A DNA stretch of 64,000 bases from JAHFDS01 sp964593795. Lineage in GTDB: Bacteria > Myxococcota_A > Polyangia > JAHFDS01. Location of the stretch: assembly GCA_964593795.1 (NCBI GenBank), contig CAZQJC010000176.1:47810-111809 (forward strand), read 5' to 3'. Numbering within the stretch: the first letter of the stretch is position 1; the number at the start of each line of letters is the position of its first letter. Below are positions 1 through 8,416 of this stretch, one piece after another. The notes beneath the pieces were generated by a model. It ran no database searches. It saw only the letters and a program-made list of their open reading frames with translations, and was not told the origin of the DNA. The translations under genes were made by a program, and so were the position numbers.

Positions 1-182
1 GCTGGCAGAGATTCAGGCCATCGTGCCAGCGCGCGCTCGTTCTCGGCTGAGATATGGCTGAAGAGCGGCTCGTCCAGGGCGATGCACTCGGTGAAGTGGA
101 GCCTCGTGGGGTCGGCACTGTGCATCCTGAGATTCCGTGGGTCGGATGGATGCGCGAGCTTGATGGTGCGTGGACATGGCAT
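1..182 (-). CDS. HNH-like protein, 5' part only (cut by window edge)
   Basis: Only the first 60 codons lie in the window, read from an ATG at 180-182 off the left edge. The translated piece aligns without gaps to the N-terminus of the protein encoded at 300-1328: both have DP-x-N, then DPT-x-LH, then LD and WP at matching spacing. It is therefore a diverged tandem paralogue of that gene, 117 bp downstream of its stop and on the same strand. The part that would hold the HNH-like motif is outside the window, so its activity cannot be judged. The start is supported by the alignment, which begins about 13 residues after the ATG. Confidence 0.6.
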   Translation of the reverse strand, partial: MPCPRTIKLAHPSDPRNLRMHSADPTRLHFTECIALDEPLFSHISAENERALARWPESLP

Positions 183-299
183 TTGCGTCTCCGGGTGGTT
201 CTACAAGGACCGTCCACGCCTGGCCTCACGCGCTTGGGTGTCTTCGGCCGCGGGCACGAGTTCACTTGCTCGGGCTCGAAGGGGCAACAACATCCCGGC

Positions 300-1328
300 T
301 CACGCACGCCTCCCGCTCCTTTCTCGTGGAACAGGCAGTGAGCGCCGCCTCTGAGCCTGCTGGACCGCGTGATGCACGCGAGTAACGCGAAGCATCTGCC
401 CTACCAACTCGAGTTCGACTCCCAGGTGCTGAGCGACGATCCGGCGATCGAACCCGTACTTGAAGAGGAGGCGGACCAGCGCGCACTCCCCAGGCGAACA
501 GGTCAGGTTTGGGGCTTTGAGGCCAAGTCGAAAGACATCTGGAGTCCGGTATTCTCCTGGCGTGGGCCTGGCCGCATAGATGTCGAGTACACCTCGCGAC
601 GCGGCTTGTACGGCAAAGGCCGGGTCTACCTCGTCGAGCAGGTCCTTTAGCTGACGGGCCAGGATCTGCTCCAGGCGCTTGGCCGGTGAGGTCGAGGACT
701 CTTCCGCACCCTTCGTCTGCGGGGCGGGGCCTTCGGGGGACGACGGTCTTCTTTCTGGACCTGGAGCGTGCGGAACGTAGAAGCCCGACAAGTCGTCACG
801 GAGATGGGGGCTGAAGACCTGCCTACGGCTCTTCCGGAGAGCGGCCTCGATCTTGGCGTGCTGCTGGTGGGTTACCAGCCTGAGGCGAACCAGTCGAGAA
901 TCAAGCTTGTTGGGCCGCTTGTTGCCGCCAGGGTCTCCACCGACGTGGTGGACGTGATCAAGGTGCTTCCCCCGCTCATCGATTCGTCTGGGGCGAACTC
1001 TTCCAAGGTCGGCAGCGCGGTCCCAGACAAATAGATGCAAGAGCCGACGGCGTTCCCGCTGCTCCTTGGCCAGGGGGCCGTGGAAGACGAGCCACGGATA
1101 TCCATTTCGATCGCGCGAGAAGGATATGGGTGATCTGGTCGATGAATACCTGGAGGGCCATTGGAGACGTGCCTCCTCTGACGCGCGCTGGAGCTCCTCA
1201 AAGACCTCTCGGTCTAGAAGGATGTGCTCGCTCCAGTGGAGCTTCGTCGGGTCCTTCCGGTCTAGTCTTGGATTCTGTGGGTCCGCGGGAAACGGGATCT
1301 TCTCGTACGGCGGGAATCTGCTCGGCAT
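300..1328 (-). CDS. HNH-like (zinc-less) nuclease-type hypothetical protein
   Basis: A 342-residue protein. Residues 122-157 resemble the core of an HNH or beta-beta-alpha-metal nuclease: HLDHVHH at 122-128, Asn136 and Asn140, then HQQH at 154-157. The zinc-binding CxxC pairs of many HNH enzymes are absent. In HNH families the His-Asn-His triad binds a metal and cuts DNA; applying that here is inference. The C-terminal third (about 235-330) is predicted helical with no motif I know. The ATG at 1326-1328 is the first Met of the frame. GC content is lower than in the window's backbone and a truncated paralogue follows, both fitting a horizontally acquired defence island. Confidence 0.55.
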   Translation of the reverse strand: MPSRFPPYEKIPFPADPQNPRLDRKDPTKLHWSEHILLDREVFEELQRASEEARLQWPSRYSSTRSPISFSRDRNGYPWLVFHGPLAKEQRERRRLLHLFVWDRAADLGRVRPRRIDERGKHLDHVHHVGGDPGGNKRPNKLDSRLVRLRLVTHQQHAKIEAALRKSRRQVFSPHLRDDLSGFYVPHAPGPERRPSSPEGPAPQTKGAEESSTSPAKRLEQILARQLKDLLDEVDPAFAVQAASRGVLDIYAARPTPGEYRTPDVFRLGLKAPNLTCSPGECALVRLLFKYGFDRRIVAQHLGVELELVGQMLRVTRVHHAVQQAQRRRSLPVPRERSGRRA

Positions 1329-1350
1329 AGGTGGCCTCCGGGATTCAATA

Positions 1351-1366
1351 GCGCCTCTCGAGGCGC
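1351..1366. promoter_or_regulatory. Perfect short palindrome upstream of the HNH-like gene
   Basis: GCGCCTC and GAGGCGC form a 7-bp perfect inverted repeat separated by two bases, 23 bp upstream of the start at 1328. It sits between the divergent minus-strand gene and a plus-strand terminator-like hairpin. The position suits an operator or overlapping promoter site; no regulator can be named. Confidence 0.35.
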
Positions 1367-1378
1367 GATGAACTTCAC

Positions 1379-1459
1379 AGAGGGCCTTGCCGAGCTCAGG
1401 TAGGAGGGAGAGAATCGACCTCCTGCCGTAGCCCGCAGCTTGGGCAAGGCCCTCTTTTT
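1379..1459 (+). ncRNA. Structured RNA candidate ending in a terminator-like stem
   Basis: AGAGGGCCTTGCC (1379-1391) pairs perfectly with GGCAAGGCCCTCT (1443-1455), and a run of five T follows on the plus strand. The 51-nt interior contains a second stem, AGGAGG with CCTCCT. The outline is that of an intrinsic terminator or a short structured RNA read rightwards. The only upstream gene reads the other way, so any transcript ending here would be non-coding and divergent from the HNH-like gene. No known RNA family is recognised. Confidence 0.4.
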
Positions 1460-1928
1460 GCGCAACAAGCGAGGGCTACTTCGCTGCTATTGAGTTCCGG
1501 TGCTTGGACGGCGGAGGTGGGTCAAGCAACTGGGCTGGACCATCTGGTTGTTCCGGCACTCGTGCCTGGAACAATCAGCGCCGCCTCAGGATGCTCGAAC
1601 CTTCCGACGTACCCACACCGGGTGAAGCTCACTTCCACGGCAACCTGCTGCCATCTTTGCCAGCGGCGACGACAGGTACTGGACGAGCTCACGGAACACA
1701 ACCTAGCCGAGTTAGGCGCTCCCGGCCGGGGGGCGTTCAAGTGCATTCTGGTGCGAACTCCCCCCTGCGTCGCTTCGGTCCCTCACAGCGGTGGACCCGG
1801 CTGGACCTGCCGTGCCAGACTCATTCCGGGGCTAGGGTTCGCGGCCTGAAGAGCTGTTCCTCCTCGAGCAGCCTGCCCTCTTCTGATTCTCGGGGAGCCG
1901 TCGCGCCATAGGCGCAGAGGAGACGGTC
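1460..1928. other. Non-coding stretch with one strong inverted repeat
   Basis: No convincing reading frame was found in these 469 bases; the short frames present have no ribosome site and no recognisable product. The notable content is the inverted repeat at 1548-1574, listed separately. A GAGGAG ribosome-binding motif at the right end belongs to the next gene. Confidence 0.5.
1548..1574. repeat. Inverted repeat, 12-13 bp arms
   Basis: TTGTTCCGGCAC (1548-1559) faces GTGCCTGGAACAA (1562-1574) across a 2-base centre. The arms match except for one extra base in the right arm. No T-run follows on either strand, so a protein-binding site or recombination site fits better than a terminator. Confidence 0.45.
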
Positions 1929-2885
1929 TTGGAGATTTCGCTCGAGGGCGCCAAGTCCCTAATGAGTCGGCGGGGAGCCCTAGATCGACTCCGCCATGAT
2001 CTCTGTTCGGGCGACCTGCGAGCGAGCCTCTCCTGCTTCCGGGTCGCCCAGGAGATGTTCACGATTCAGGGGATTCCCGAGGAGCACAAGCCTGCTGCAA
2101 AGGCTCTGGTGAAGAAGCTTGAGGCACTCCAACGCAGTGCAACCAAGATCAAGACCAAGGCCGACTTGGCTCGGCGCGAGCTCGACGCGCTCCGAACTCA
2201 CAGGGAACCTGTATCGTGTGGCGGCCAACTGCCTGTGCACGTTGAGTGGCCCACCTTCGATCCCGACCGTTCCAGAGTCTTTGGCTGGGCTCAGCGAGTT
2301 CTCACCCGCCGCCGGATGTCGCGCAGCTTCATCGATGATCTCTCAAAGGCATCCCGGATGTTGTACACGGTCCGGAACTTCGACTCAGACCCCGGGCCGC
2401 TGGCAACTGTGCTTGTTGTTGCGGCCGGCCTGAGGGGCGTCCTTACGCCGCCGGGACCACTCGGGATGGCGCGACTGGGCGTCGTAACGGGACTCGACCC
2501 GGCAGTAGGAGAGGCGGACGCCGCAGAGGCCGGACATCTCGCATTGCAGAAGCAACTCAAGGTGCAGGCCGCAGCGCTGGGCGGCGGACGCTCCTCGCGT
2601 GAGGCAGAGGCAAGGCTTCATGAGACATGGAGTCGGGAGGGGGTCTATGAACTCGAGAACGTTTGCAACGCTGGACTCCTCGCCTTAGGGAGCGCACGGC
2701 TGGAGACCTGGAAGGACCGGCTCGCGTCTGCGAAGGGGCATGTTGCATCACGTTTCAGTCCTGTCACCCCTCGCGATGAGGAGTGGAGTGTTCACATGGA
2801 CTGGATATCGAGCGTCTACGCTGGCCTTCGATTCAATCGGACCGCTCTGCTGATGAAGTATCCTAGTGTCGATGCAGAGATCTAG
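1929..2885 (+). CDS. Hypothetical protein of defence-island-like region
   Basis: A 318-residue protein of no family I recognise. It starts at a TTG with AGGAG seven bases upstream; an in-frame ATG at 1962 is the alternative. The sequence is mostly helical, with basic stretches (residues 50-80) and no transmembrane segment, signal peptide or catalytic motif that stands out. It converges on the ATPase/TOPRIM gene across a short region holding a 7-bp hairpin. Codon use is as AT-rich as its neighbours', so it probably arrived with the block. I cannot assign a function. Confidence 0.55.
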   Translation: MEISLEGAKSLMSRRGALDRLRHDLCSGDLRASLSCFRVAQEMFTIQGIPEEHKPAAKALVKKLEALQRSATKIKTKADLARRELDALRTHREPVSCGGQLPVHVEWPTFDPDRSRVFGWAQRVLTRRRMSRSFIDDLSKASRMLYTVRNFDSDPGPLATVLVVAAGLRGVLTPPGPLGMARLGVVTGLDPAVGEADAAEAGHLALQKQLKVQAAALGGGRSSREAEARLHETWSREGVYELENVCNAGLLALGSARLETWKDRLASAKGHVASRFSPVTPRDEEWSVHMDWISSVYAGLRFNRTALLMKYPSVDAEI

Positions 2886-2923
2886 CCGGGCAGCCGGCAC
2901 GGTGGTGACTTGTCGTCCTCCGC

Positions 2924-2944
2924 ACTCTGACTCGGACTCAGAGT
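2924..2944. terminator. Hairpin between convergent genes
   Basis: ACTCTGA and TCAGAGT form a 7-bp perfect stem around a 7-nt loop, 39 bp after the stop of the plus-strand gene and before the end of the minus-strand ATPase gene. There is no clear T-run, so it is a possible bidirectional terminator only. Confidence 0.3.
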
Positions 2945-3107
2945 GGCCGCTTTCGCTTGGAACCCAGTCCACCAAGGGAGCCGGCCGCCCTCCACGGAAG
3001 AGTGGGAGCGGAGTTGACATATGTGGCTATTATCAGACTCTGAAGCGTCACAGAAGCCTTGCTCGTTCGCAAACGAGTGGCCCCATGCCTGGAGGCTCCT
3101 CCGACTA

Positions 3108-4613
3108 TCACATCTCTAGGGCATCCAGCAGGCTCCGGACGCAGCGCGCGGACTCAGCCTGGAAGTCCTCCGCACTCAAGAGGACCTGGAACGCAGCTCG
3201 AGCAAGTGCAGCGACATCGACAGCCGTCTCTCGAGCCACCTCATGGATCCAATCGTGGTGGTCCATACCCCTGCATTTCTGCAGAGCGCGCGTAAGAACT
3301 TCTGCACCGGTTCCACACGCTACCGCCGCTTTCGCGGTATCGGTTTCGAACGCGCGGCGGATCTCAATTTCTGGCGCCTGTCTTCCCGGCAGATATGCAC
3401 AGGGCCACGACTTACTGCGAGCTTCCTTCGAAGGACCGTCTTCTACGGATCTAGGATTTTGGTCGCCATCAAACAAGCCAACAATCCTCGGAACGCCCTC
3501 AAAGGCGGGGAACTTCAACCAGCTGCGGAGAACGCTCTCACCTCCGGCAACCGGGACAATTGCCAATGTCCTCAGAAGTGGATGATCTGCCGTTGACAGC
3601 CATGCGCGTGCAAACGCTGCGGCAACGCCATCCTCAACGAGAACGATGCCGCGACGCACTGACGCAACTCCAAGCTCGTGAAGGACGTGGTCACCACGAT
3701 GCACGGCCACACATTGCACATGCCCATCCTTCTCGATCAGCAGTCGCATGAGAGACGACGGAGCCTTTCTTAGTATGGCCTCCGAGTGAGAACTTATCAG
3801 AATGCGCAAGCCGCGCTGTGAGACGTAGTAGGCGATTACATCGGCCAGGCGCTCCTGACTGAAGGGGCACAGGTGCGACTCAGGCTCTTCAAGAAGGACC
3901 ACGCTGTTCTTCTCGACTCGCCGGAGAACCCACAGTACCAGATTGGCGACCAGCTCTCCTTGGCCCATGCTCTCAGTGCCATAGTCGCCCCCGCACCGCA
4001 CACGAAAGTAGGGCAAGATCGCGCTCAGCGTGCTCGTTGCGTCCTCTGGCTCCTCACCCGCGTGCAGCGGCGGAGCGCCGCCCTCAATTTCAAAGACATC
4101 TAGCGATTCGTAGTCCCGCCCAAGGACATAGGAGACCTCCTCTAGCTCTCGCCCTTGGAGCCTACGCGATTCCGTGCCCTCGAGAAGGCTTGCGAGATCT
4201 TGGTCTCGAGCAAACCTCTCCCGTACCCGCCATGCAGCTGCTCCAGCGTCGAGAAAGACCGCATCAACTCCCATGACCTCTCGCGCCGCTGGGCCCTCCG
4301 CGCCGACGGCAAGGATGCGTTCATCAGTGCCGACAACTGTTCCACGAAGATCGGAGGATGCAACCAAGGCCGCCCCACCCGGGGTACACACAATGTCCGC
4401 TTGGAGAAGCTGCGCGACGCCATTAAGGAGTTTGGTCTTTCCGCTTCCGTTTCTCCCACAAACCACGGTCACACCATGATGAAGCTCTACGCTGTCATAG
4501 GTGAGCGGCGGAGAAGCACCAGAGACCTCTCTCAGCCACGGATGGCGGCGGCCCCGAGTAGCATCTTCCCAGCTCTTCGACACCTGGGCTCTCTTCACGA
4601 GAGATCCCCCCAC
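3108..4613 (-). CDS. Fused ABC-type ATPase / TOPRIM protein (OLD- or PARIS-like)
   Basis: A 501-residue protein with two readable modules. The ATPase has a Walker A GRNGSGKT at 53-60, an ABC-signature-like SMGQGE near 215-220, a Walker B with catalytic glutamates (VVLLEEPES, 238-246) and an H-loop SSHS at 274-277. The C-terminal part looks like TOPRIM: LVEDG near 325-329 supplies the acidic residue and FDGD near 381-384 the D-x-D. This layout is that of OLD-family nucleases and resembles a fused form of the PARIS AriA/AriB pair; which one is not decidable by eye. It starts at GTG inside the 3' end of the DUF262 gene (19-bp overlap), so the two are very probably co-translated and act together against phage or foreign DNA. 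Confidence 0.75.
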   Translation of the reverse strand: MGGSLVKRAQVSKSWEDATRGRRHPWLREVSGASPPLTYDSVELHHGVTVVCGRNGSGKTKLLNGVAQLLQADIVCTPGGAALVASSDLRGTVVGTDERILAVGAEGPAAREVMGVDAVFLDAGAAAWRVRERFARDQDLASLLEGTESRRLQGRELEEVSYVLGRDYESLDVFEIEGGAPPLHAGEEPEDATSTLSAILPYFRVRCGGDYGTESMGQGELVANLVLWVLRRVEKNSVVLLEEPESHLCPFSQERLADVIAYYVSQRGLRILISSHSEAILRKAPSSLMRLLIEKDGHVQCVAVHRGDHVLHELGVASVRRGIVLVEDGVAAAFARAWLSTADHPLLRTLAIVPVAGGESVLRSWLKFPAFEGVPRIVGLFDGDQNPRSVEDGPSKEARSKSWPCAYLPGRQAPEIEIRRAFETDTAKAAVACGTGAEVLTRALQKCRGMDHHDWIHEVARETAVDVAALARAAFQVLLSAEDFQAESARCVRSLLDALEM

Positions 4614-5755
4614 CCAGACACAATGACCTCGATTCCCGAGTCGAGGCTGTCGTCTGCTATCGAGTCACGAACTACGGGCAGAAGGTCACGAGCCATCCGA
4701 ACCTGTCGGAGGTCGGAAAACAGCGCGGCATGGTCCTGATGGACCCAGGACACTAAGGATGTCCAGATCACAAAGTCTCGAATCAGGACCGAGGACACGT
4801 CAGCGACTCGCGAAGTCGCTCGATCGTTGAAGATTCGGAGTAACGCGGCACAGGCTGCGAGTTCGCCCTGAGGCGCGCCCATTCTCGAGTACTCAAAGGC
4901 GTGCATGTAGCGCCTTGTGACCAACGGATCTGCCGATGCGCTGGAATGGCACACCAGCGAGAACATCAGCCATGAGTAGAGCGTTGCCTTATTGAAGCGT
5001 ACTGACCATGAGAGGTCGTCGCTTACCTTGGCTAGGAACTCGAGCCCGCCTTGCACGCGGGTGATGGCGGAGCTCGAGAAGCCACCACGAGACCGATACT
5101 TTTCCTCGATCAGTTTTGCCGTCACCTTGTTGCGCAAGGTCCCAGCCTCAGCAGAGCAGCAGACTCGAGCGAGCAGGTCGTCGTGGGCCATTCTGCTATT
5201 GGAGAATCCTATTTTTGCGGCGGTCAGGCCGAGTTTCTCCATGCCGTCGACGAGCGCCTTGACCTGCTGGCGTGCAGCGCCGAAGAATGCGTTTCTCTGC
5301 TCGGCCGCCGTCAGGCTCGTTGGCTGATTCAGACGAAAGAATAACTCCGCCGGTTCGCCGGGTTGGTGGTCAACAATCCTGAAGAATCGAATAGAGAATC
5401 GATCAAACTTGCGCCGCCACCGATCAGGGAGGGATTCGTAGCGAAGTCCATCGAGCTGCGCAATTTCCTGATCCCTTGGCTCGGCATCTCCGTTGACGGG
5501 GAAGATCCCGTTGCAGAAGTCTCGGATCGCAGCCAGGCGCTGCTGTCCATCAAGAACCTCTTCCCGGCCATCCGGAGCCTCGATAACGTGAATCGGCGGG
5601 ACGTGCCATTCTCGAAGAATGCTGTCTACCAACTTTCTCTTCTTGGCAATCGACCACACCTCTCCGCGCTGGAAGTCGGGCTGCAAGTCCAGAGTTCCGT
5701 CGCGAATCCTCTCGACAATGGTCCTGACGTCGGGATCAGATGGTATCAGTCGCAC
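4595..5755 (-). CDS. DUF262 (GmrS-type, ParB-like fold) protein
   Basis: A 386-residue protein whose first 150 residues match the DUF262 domain: an LQPDFQRGEVW segment at 24-34, KLVDSIL at 41-47, and the diagnostic DGQQR at 69-73. In the type IV restriction enzyme GmrSD this domain binds and hydrolyses nucleotide and controls a C-terminal HNH domain. No HNH motif is visible here, so this is a DUF262 protein without its own obvious nuclease. The GTG start has GGAGC upstream. The 19-bp overlap with the ATPase/TOPRIM gene suggests that protein supplies the effector. Promoter space is the 249-bp divergent gap to the gene at 6005. Confidence 0.75.
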   Translation of the reverse strand: MRLIPSDPDVRTIVERIRDGTLDLQPDFQRGEVWSIAKKRKLVDSILREWHVPPIHVIEAPDGREEVLDGQQRLAAIRDFCNGIFPVNGDAEPRDQEIAQLDGLRYESLPDRWRRKFDRFSIRFFRIVDHQPGEPAELFFRLNQPTSLTAAEQRNAFFGAARQQVKALVDGMEKLGLTAAKIGFSNSRMAHDDLLARVCCSAEAGTLRNKVTAKLIEEKYRSRGGFSSSAITRVQGGLEFLAKVSDDLSWSVRFNKATLYSWLMFSLVCHSSASADPLVTRRYMHAFEYSRMGAPQGELAACAALLRIFNDRATSRVADVSSVLIRDFVIWTSLVSWVHQDHAALFSDLRQVRMARDLLPVVRDSIADDSLDSGIEVIVSGWGDLS

Positions 5756-6004
5756 GTCTAATTAGCTCCGGTCAAATGGGCTGGGGTCTGAGGCAACGGT
5801 CAAGACGCTGATTGATGGCATAGTGGCCTGCAGGGCGACCGCGTCGAGCATGCGTAGCGTCTCTCGCTTGAGTTCCCAGGGCAAGCGGAAAGCTTCGAGA
5901 CACACTGGGAGGGTTTGGGAAGGTGAAGGACGGGAGGGGCACCTGCGCTGAGCGCGGTGCCAGCAGCCTGCGGTGAGGATCCAACTTGAGCGGGAACGAA
6001 TCTC

Positions 6005-6547
6005 GTGGGGCACAACCCCCTCAGACTGCAATATGCTCTCCAGGTGGCCCCCGACCGCAGCAAGAACTCACATGCGTTCGAAAACATGATCGAGCATCTT
6101 TTCTTGAGCCAGCTGCTTCAGGAGCTTTGGTTCGGTCGAGGAGAGGTCGTGGAAGTCGCCAAGGCCGACATCGATGCCTGGGGTTACGATCTCATTCTTT
6201 CGGTTCAGGACAGGATCCGGTATGTCCAACTAAAGACGCGCGTCCCAGTGGTCGTGAGCCAGCGACTCCTCAGGAAGCCAGGAGCGTGGGTCGTCGCTGC
6301 CATTCCATCGAATGGCGCCACAGGCTTCCAAGTATCCTACAGACTGTGGCAGGCAGCTAACGGGGATATGGGCGCCGACCTCCGGCCAGCCAGGAGGACT
6401 GGCTATCGTCGTGGCGAGACTCGTCGAGACGAGCGACCAGGACACGCAAGAGTGCCGCGCTCGAAGTTCACTTCTCCCATGAGCATCTCAGGCGTCGCAA
6501 GTTGCCTCTTCCCGCCACACCGACGACCGTGTTTGCCAGCAGGGTAG
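6005..6547 (+). CDS. Small PD-(D/E)XK-like protein
   Basis: A 180-residue protein. Residues 26-78 look like a compact restriction-endonuclease fold: a helix with Glu30, then GYDL (60-63) and a strand ending QLKT (75-78), the D...QxK form of the PD-(D/E)XK signature. The C-terminus (RVPRSKF, then a helix) is like that of short unknown proteins with the same core. The reported GTG start is weak; an in-frame ATG at 6086 would give 153 residues and keep the core. It lies 5 bp upstream of another nuclease-like gene, so the pair is probably one transcript. Possible roles are DNA degradation or an uncharacterised defence function. Confidence 0.5.
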   Translation: MGHNPLRLQYALQVAPDRSKNSHAFENMIEHLFLSQLLQELWFGRGEVVEVAKADIDAWGYDLILSVQDRIRYVQLKTRVPVVVSQRLLRKPGAWVVAAIPSNGATGFQVSYRLWQAANGDMGADLRPARRTGYRRGETRRDERPGHARVPRSKFTSPMSISGVASCLFPPHRRPCLPAG

Positions 6548-6552
6548 TGCGC

Positions 6553-8088
6553 ATGGCATCTCTAACAAAGCGAATGCGAAGGGCGCGAGAGCTGGGCAGG
6601 GAGCTCGTACAATTGGCTGACGCCACGCTCGTGGATCTGCGCGGCGAGAGTCTCCGACGGCTCTCCTGGCCTGTTTCATCCGACGACGAATTCAACGGCG
6701 CGCTCTCGGCGCTCCGATCGGATGCGGAACTGGCTTGCAGCGTGCTACAGCCTGAGCGTGCGATACCGGCGCTCGTCGACGCAATCACCACCTCGTACGC
6801 AGAGCCAACAGAGCCACGGAGGAGGAAACTTGGAGCGATCTTGAAGGTGTGCCTTGGTCTCACTTGGCCAAACGTGCACCGGACCAGCGCTCGGGTCTGT
6901 ACGACGACGAGCATGATGACCGCTGTCGGTGCGTGTGGTGCGTGGGCTGAGCTGTTCACGCTCTCGCACCTACGCTCGTTTTCTCAGCGAGGCGAGGTAT
7001 GGCTCAAGAACGATCAGCTCGTTTCTTCAGAGGAACTCGAGCGAGCGAAACGACAGATGCACCGAACCCAGCGGGCAACACCGACATGGCTTCGCTCTCC
7101 GAAGGCGGTTGCTCTGCAGTTCATGAGCGACGTCGGGGGGGCGGTCGACGGACTGAGGGCTATAGCGCGTGGTGAAGCGCCGGCGGACATTGCCTCTCTA
7201 CGAGACACTCTCCTTATCCATGTTCCGCCTGGCGTTGGTGATCCGCTATGGGCTTATCTATGGACGGCTCTACACATCGCCGTGCGGGCCGTGGCCATCT
7301 GCTCTCAGGTTCACGGAACGCCGGACGGCGTCGTTCTGTTGGCGCAGCCCATTGCGCTGCCTCGACTGGACGGACTGCTCGCGGCGCATGCAAGGGTCGA
7401 CAGATTGTTCTTTTGGGAGAAGGCCTGGTCCTCGCGCCTTGATGGTGCCGCACTTGTGAATGCACTAGCTGAGCGTCCGCTGGTGCGCTGCGACAACTCG
7501 GCAGACTTCTACGCCACCTCACCCCTGCTCATGGCTGACTCCTTCGCGACGGCAATCGAGACTGCTTTTTTTGCCTATCCGGGGCGTGAGGCGCTGCATC
7601 TTCCGGACCCCGCGTTTCAAGCGGCGTTCGCAGAACCGTTCGAGGACTCTGTCATTCAGATCTGCCGAGCGGCCGGATGGGACGCTGGCCGTGTTAGCGC
7701 GGGTGGGGTATGGAGTGCGGGGCGGAGCGGGACACCCACTGCACCGTCAGTACTGGGCCGGAAGTGCCCGGGAGAAATCGACTGCCTAGCAGTGTCACAT
7801 GACCGGCGACGCGCATGGGTACTAGAGTGCAAGGTCCTGAAGCTTCCTTTCACCTTCTCGACGGCGCGCAACGTATCCGGCAAGCTTGGAGGGGACGACA
7901 GCGAGTCGTTTCACTCTCGATTGGCGGCGAAGGTGGCCTGGGTCGAATCGATCTGGCCGGACACTCGAGTCGCGGGTGCGATCGTCGTGGATCGGATATT
8001 TCCCAATCCACCAGCGAGACACCCGGTCGTCCTCGACGCAGAACTCTCGGCGCTCCTCAACCAAGTTTGGACTCCACCGAACGGCTAA
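6553..8088 (+). CDS. Large protein with C-terminal PD-(D/E)XK nuclease-like domain
   Basis: A 511-residue protein from the ATG at 6553, chosen over an ATG at 6502 that would overlap the previous gene by 46 bp. The first 350 residues are helical and unrecognised. Near residues 360-430 there is an endonuclease-like core: FEDSVIQICRAAGW, then GEIDCLAV with its Asp, then VLECKVLK with the E-x-K. The order helix-E, strand-D, ExK is that of Mrr/NERD-type nucleases. With the small PD-(D/E)XK protein just upstream it forms a two-gene unit at the right end of the AT-rich block. A defensive or DNA-processing role is inference from the fold and neighbours. Confidence 0.55.
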   Translation: MASLTKRMRRARELGRELVQLADATLVDLRGESLRRLSWPVSSDDEFNGALSALRSDAELACSVLQPERAIPALVDAITTSYAEPTEPRRRKLGAILKVCLGLTWPNVHRTSARVCTTTSMMTAVGACGAWAELFTLSHLRSFSQRGEVWLKNDQLVSSEELERAKRQMHRTQRATPTWLRSPKAVALQFMSDVGGAVDGLRAIARGEAPADIASLRDTLLIHVPPGVGDPLWAYLWTALHIAVRAVAICSQVHGTPDGVVLLAQPIALPRLDGLLAAHARVDRLFFWEKAWSSRLDGAALVNALAERPLVRCDNSADFYATSPLLMADSFATAIETAFFAYPGREALHLPDPAFQAAFAEPFEDSVIQICRAAGWDAGRVSAGGVWSAGRSGTPTAPSVLGRKCPGEIDCLAVSHDRRRAWVLECKVLKLPFTFSTARNVSGKLGGDDSESFHSRLAAKVAWVESIWPDTRVAGAIVVDRIFPNPPARHPVVLDAELSALLNQVWTPPNG

Positions 8089-8416
8089 CTAACTTGGCGT
8101 CCGAGATGACCAATCTTCGTCGCGGATTCGCAGGTCCTTGTCAGCATCCGCGACCTATGCGCTGGTGCACTGGGCCCAGGAGAAAGTGCCAGCACTGCTG
8201 GCACAAAGGACGGGGAGCATCACCGCCGGGCGCCGGATCCGCACTTGGTGGTTCACGTCCTGAGCGACGACTTGCCGGCTGAGCCTACGAAGGCTTCCTA
8301 CCAAGCATGCCCGGAAGCGAAGCTCCCTTTACCTAGGAGCGGGCAGCTCGGCGGCCAGCAGTCTGCCGAGGGTGAGTATGGAAGGCATGCGCGCCTCCCC
8401 AGCGGTGGCCCGCCCC
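8089..8416. other. Intergenic stretch without a gene
   Basis: About 330 bases between convergent genes. Base composition rises here from the AT-richer island to the G/C-rich remainder. I see no reading frame with a ribosome site and no strong terminator. Confidence 0.4.
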
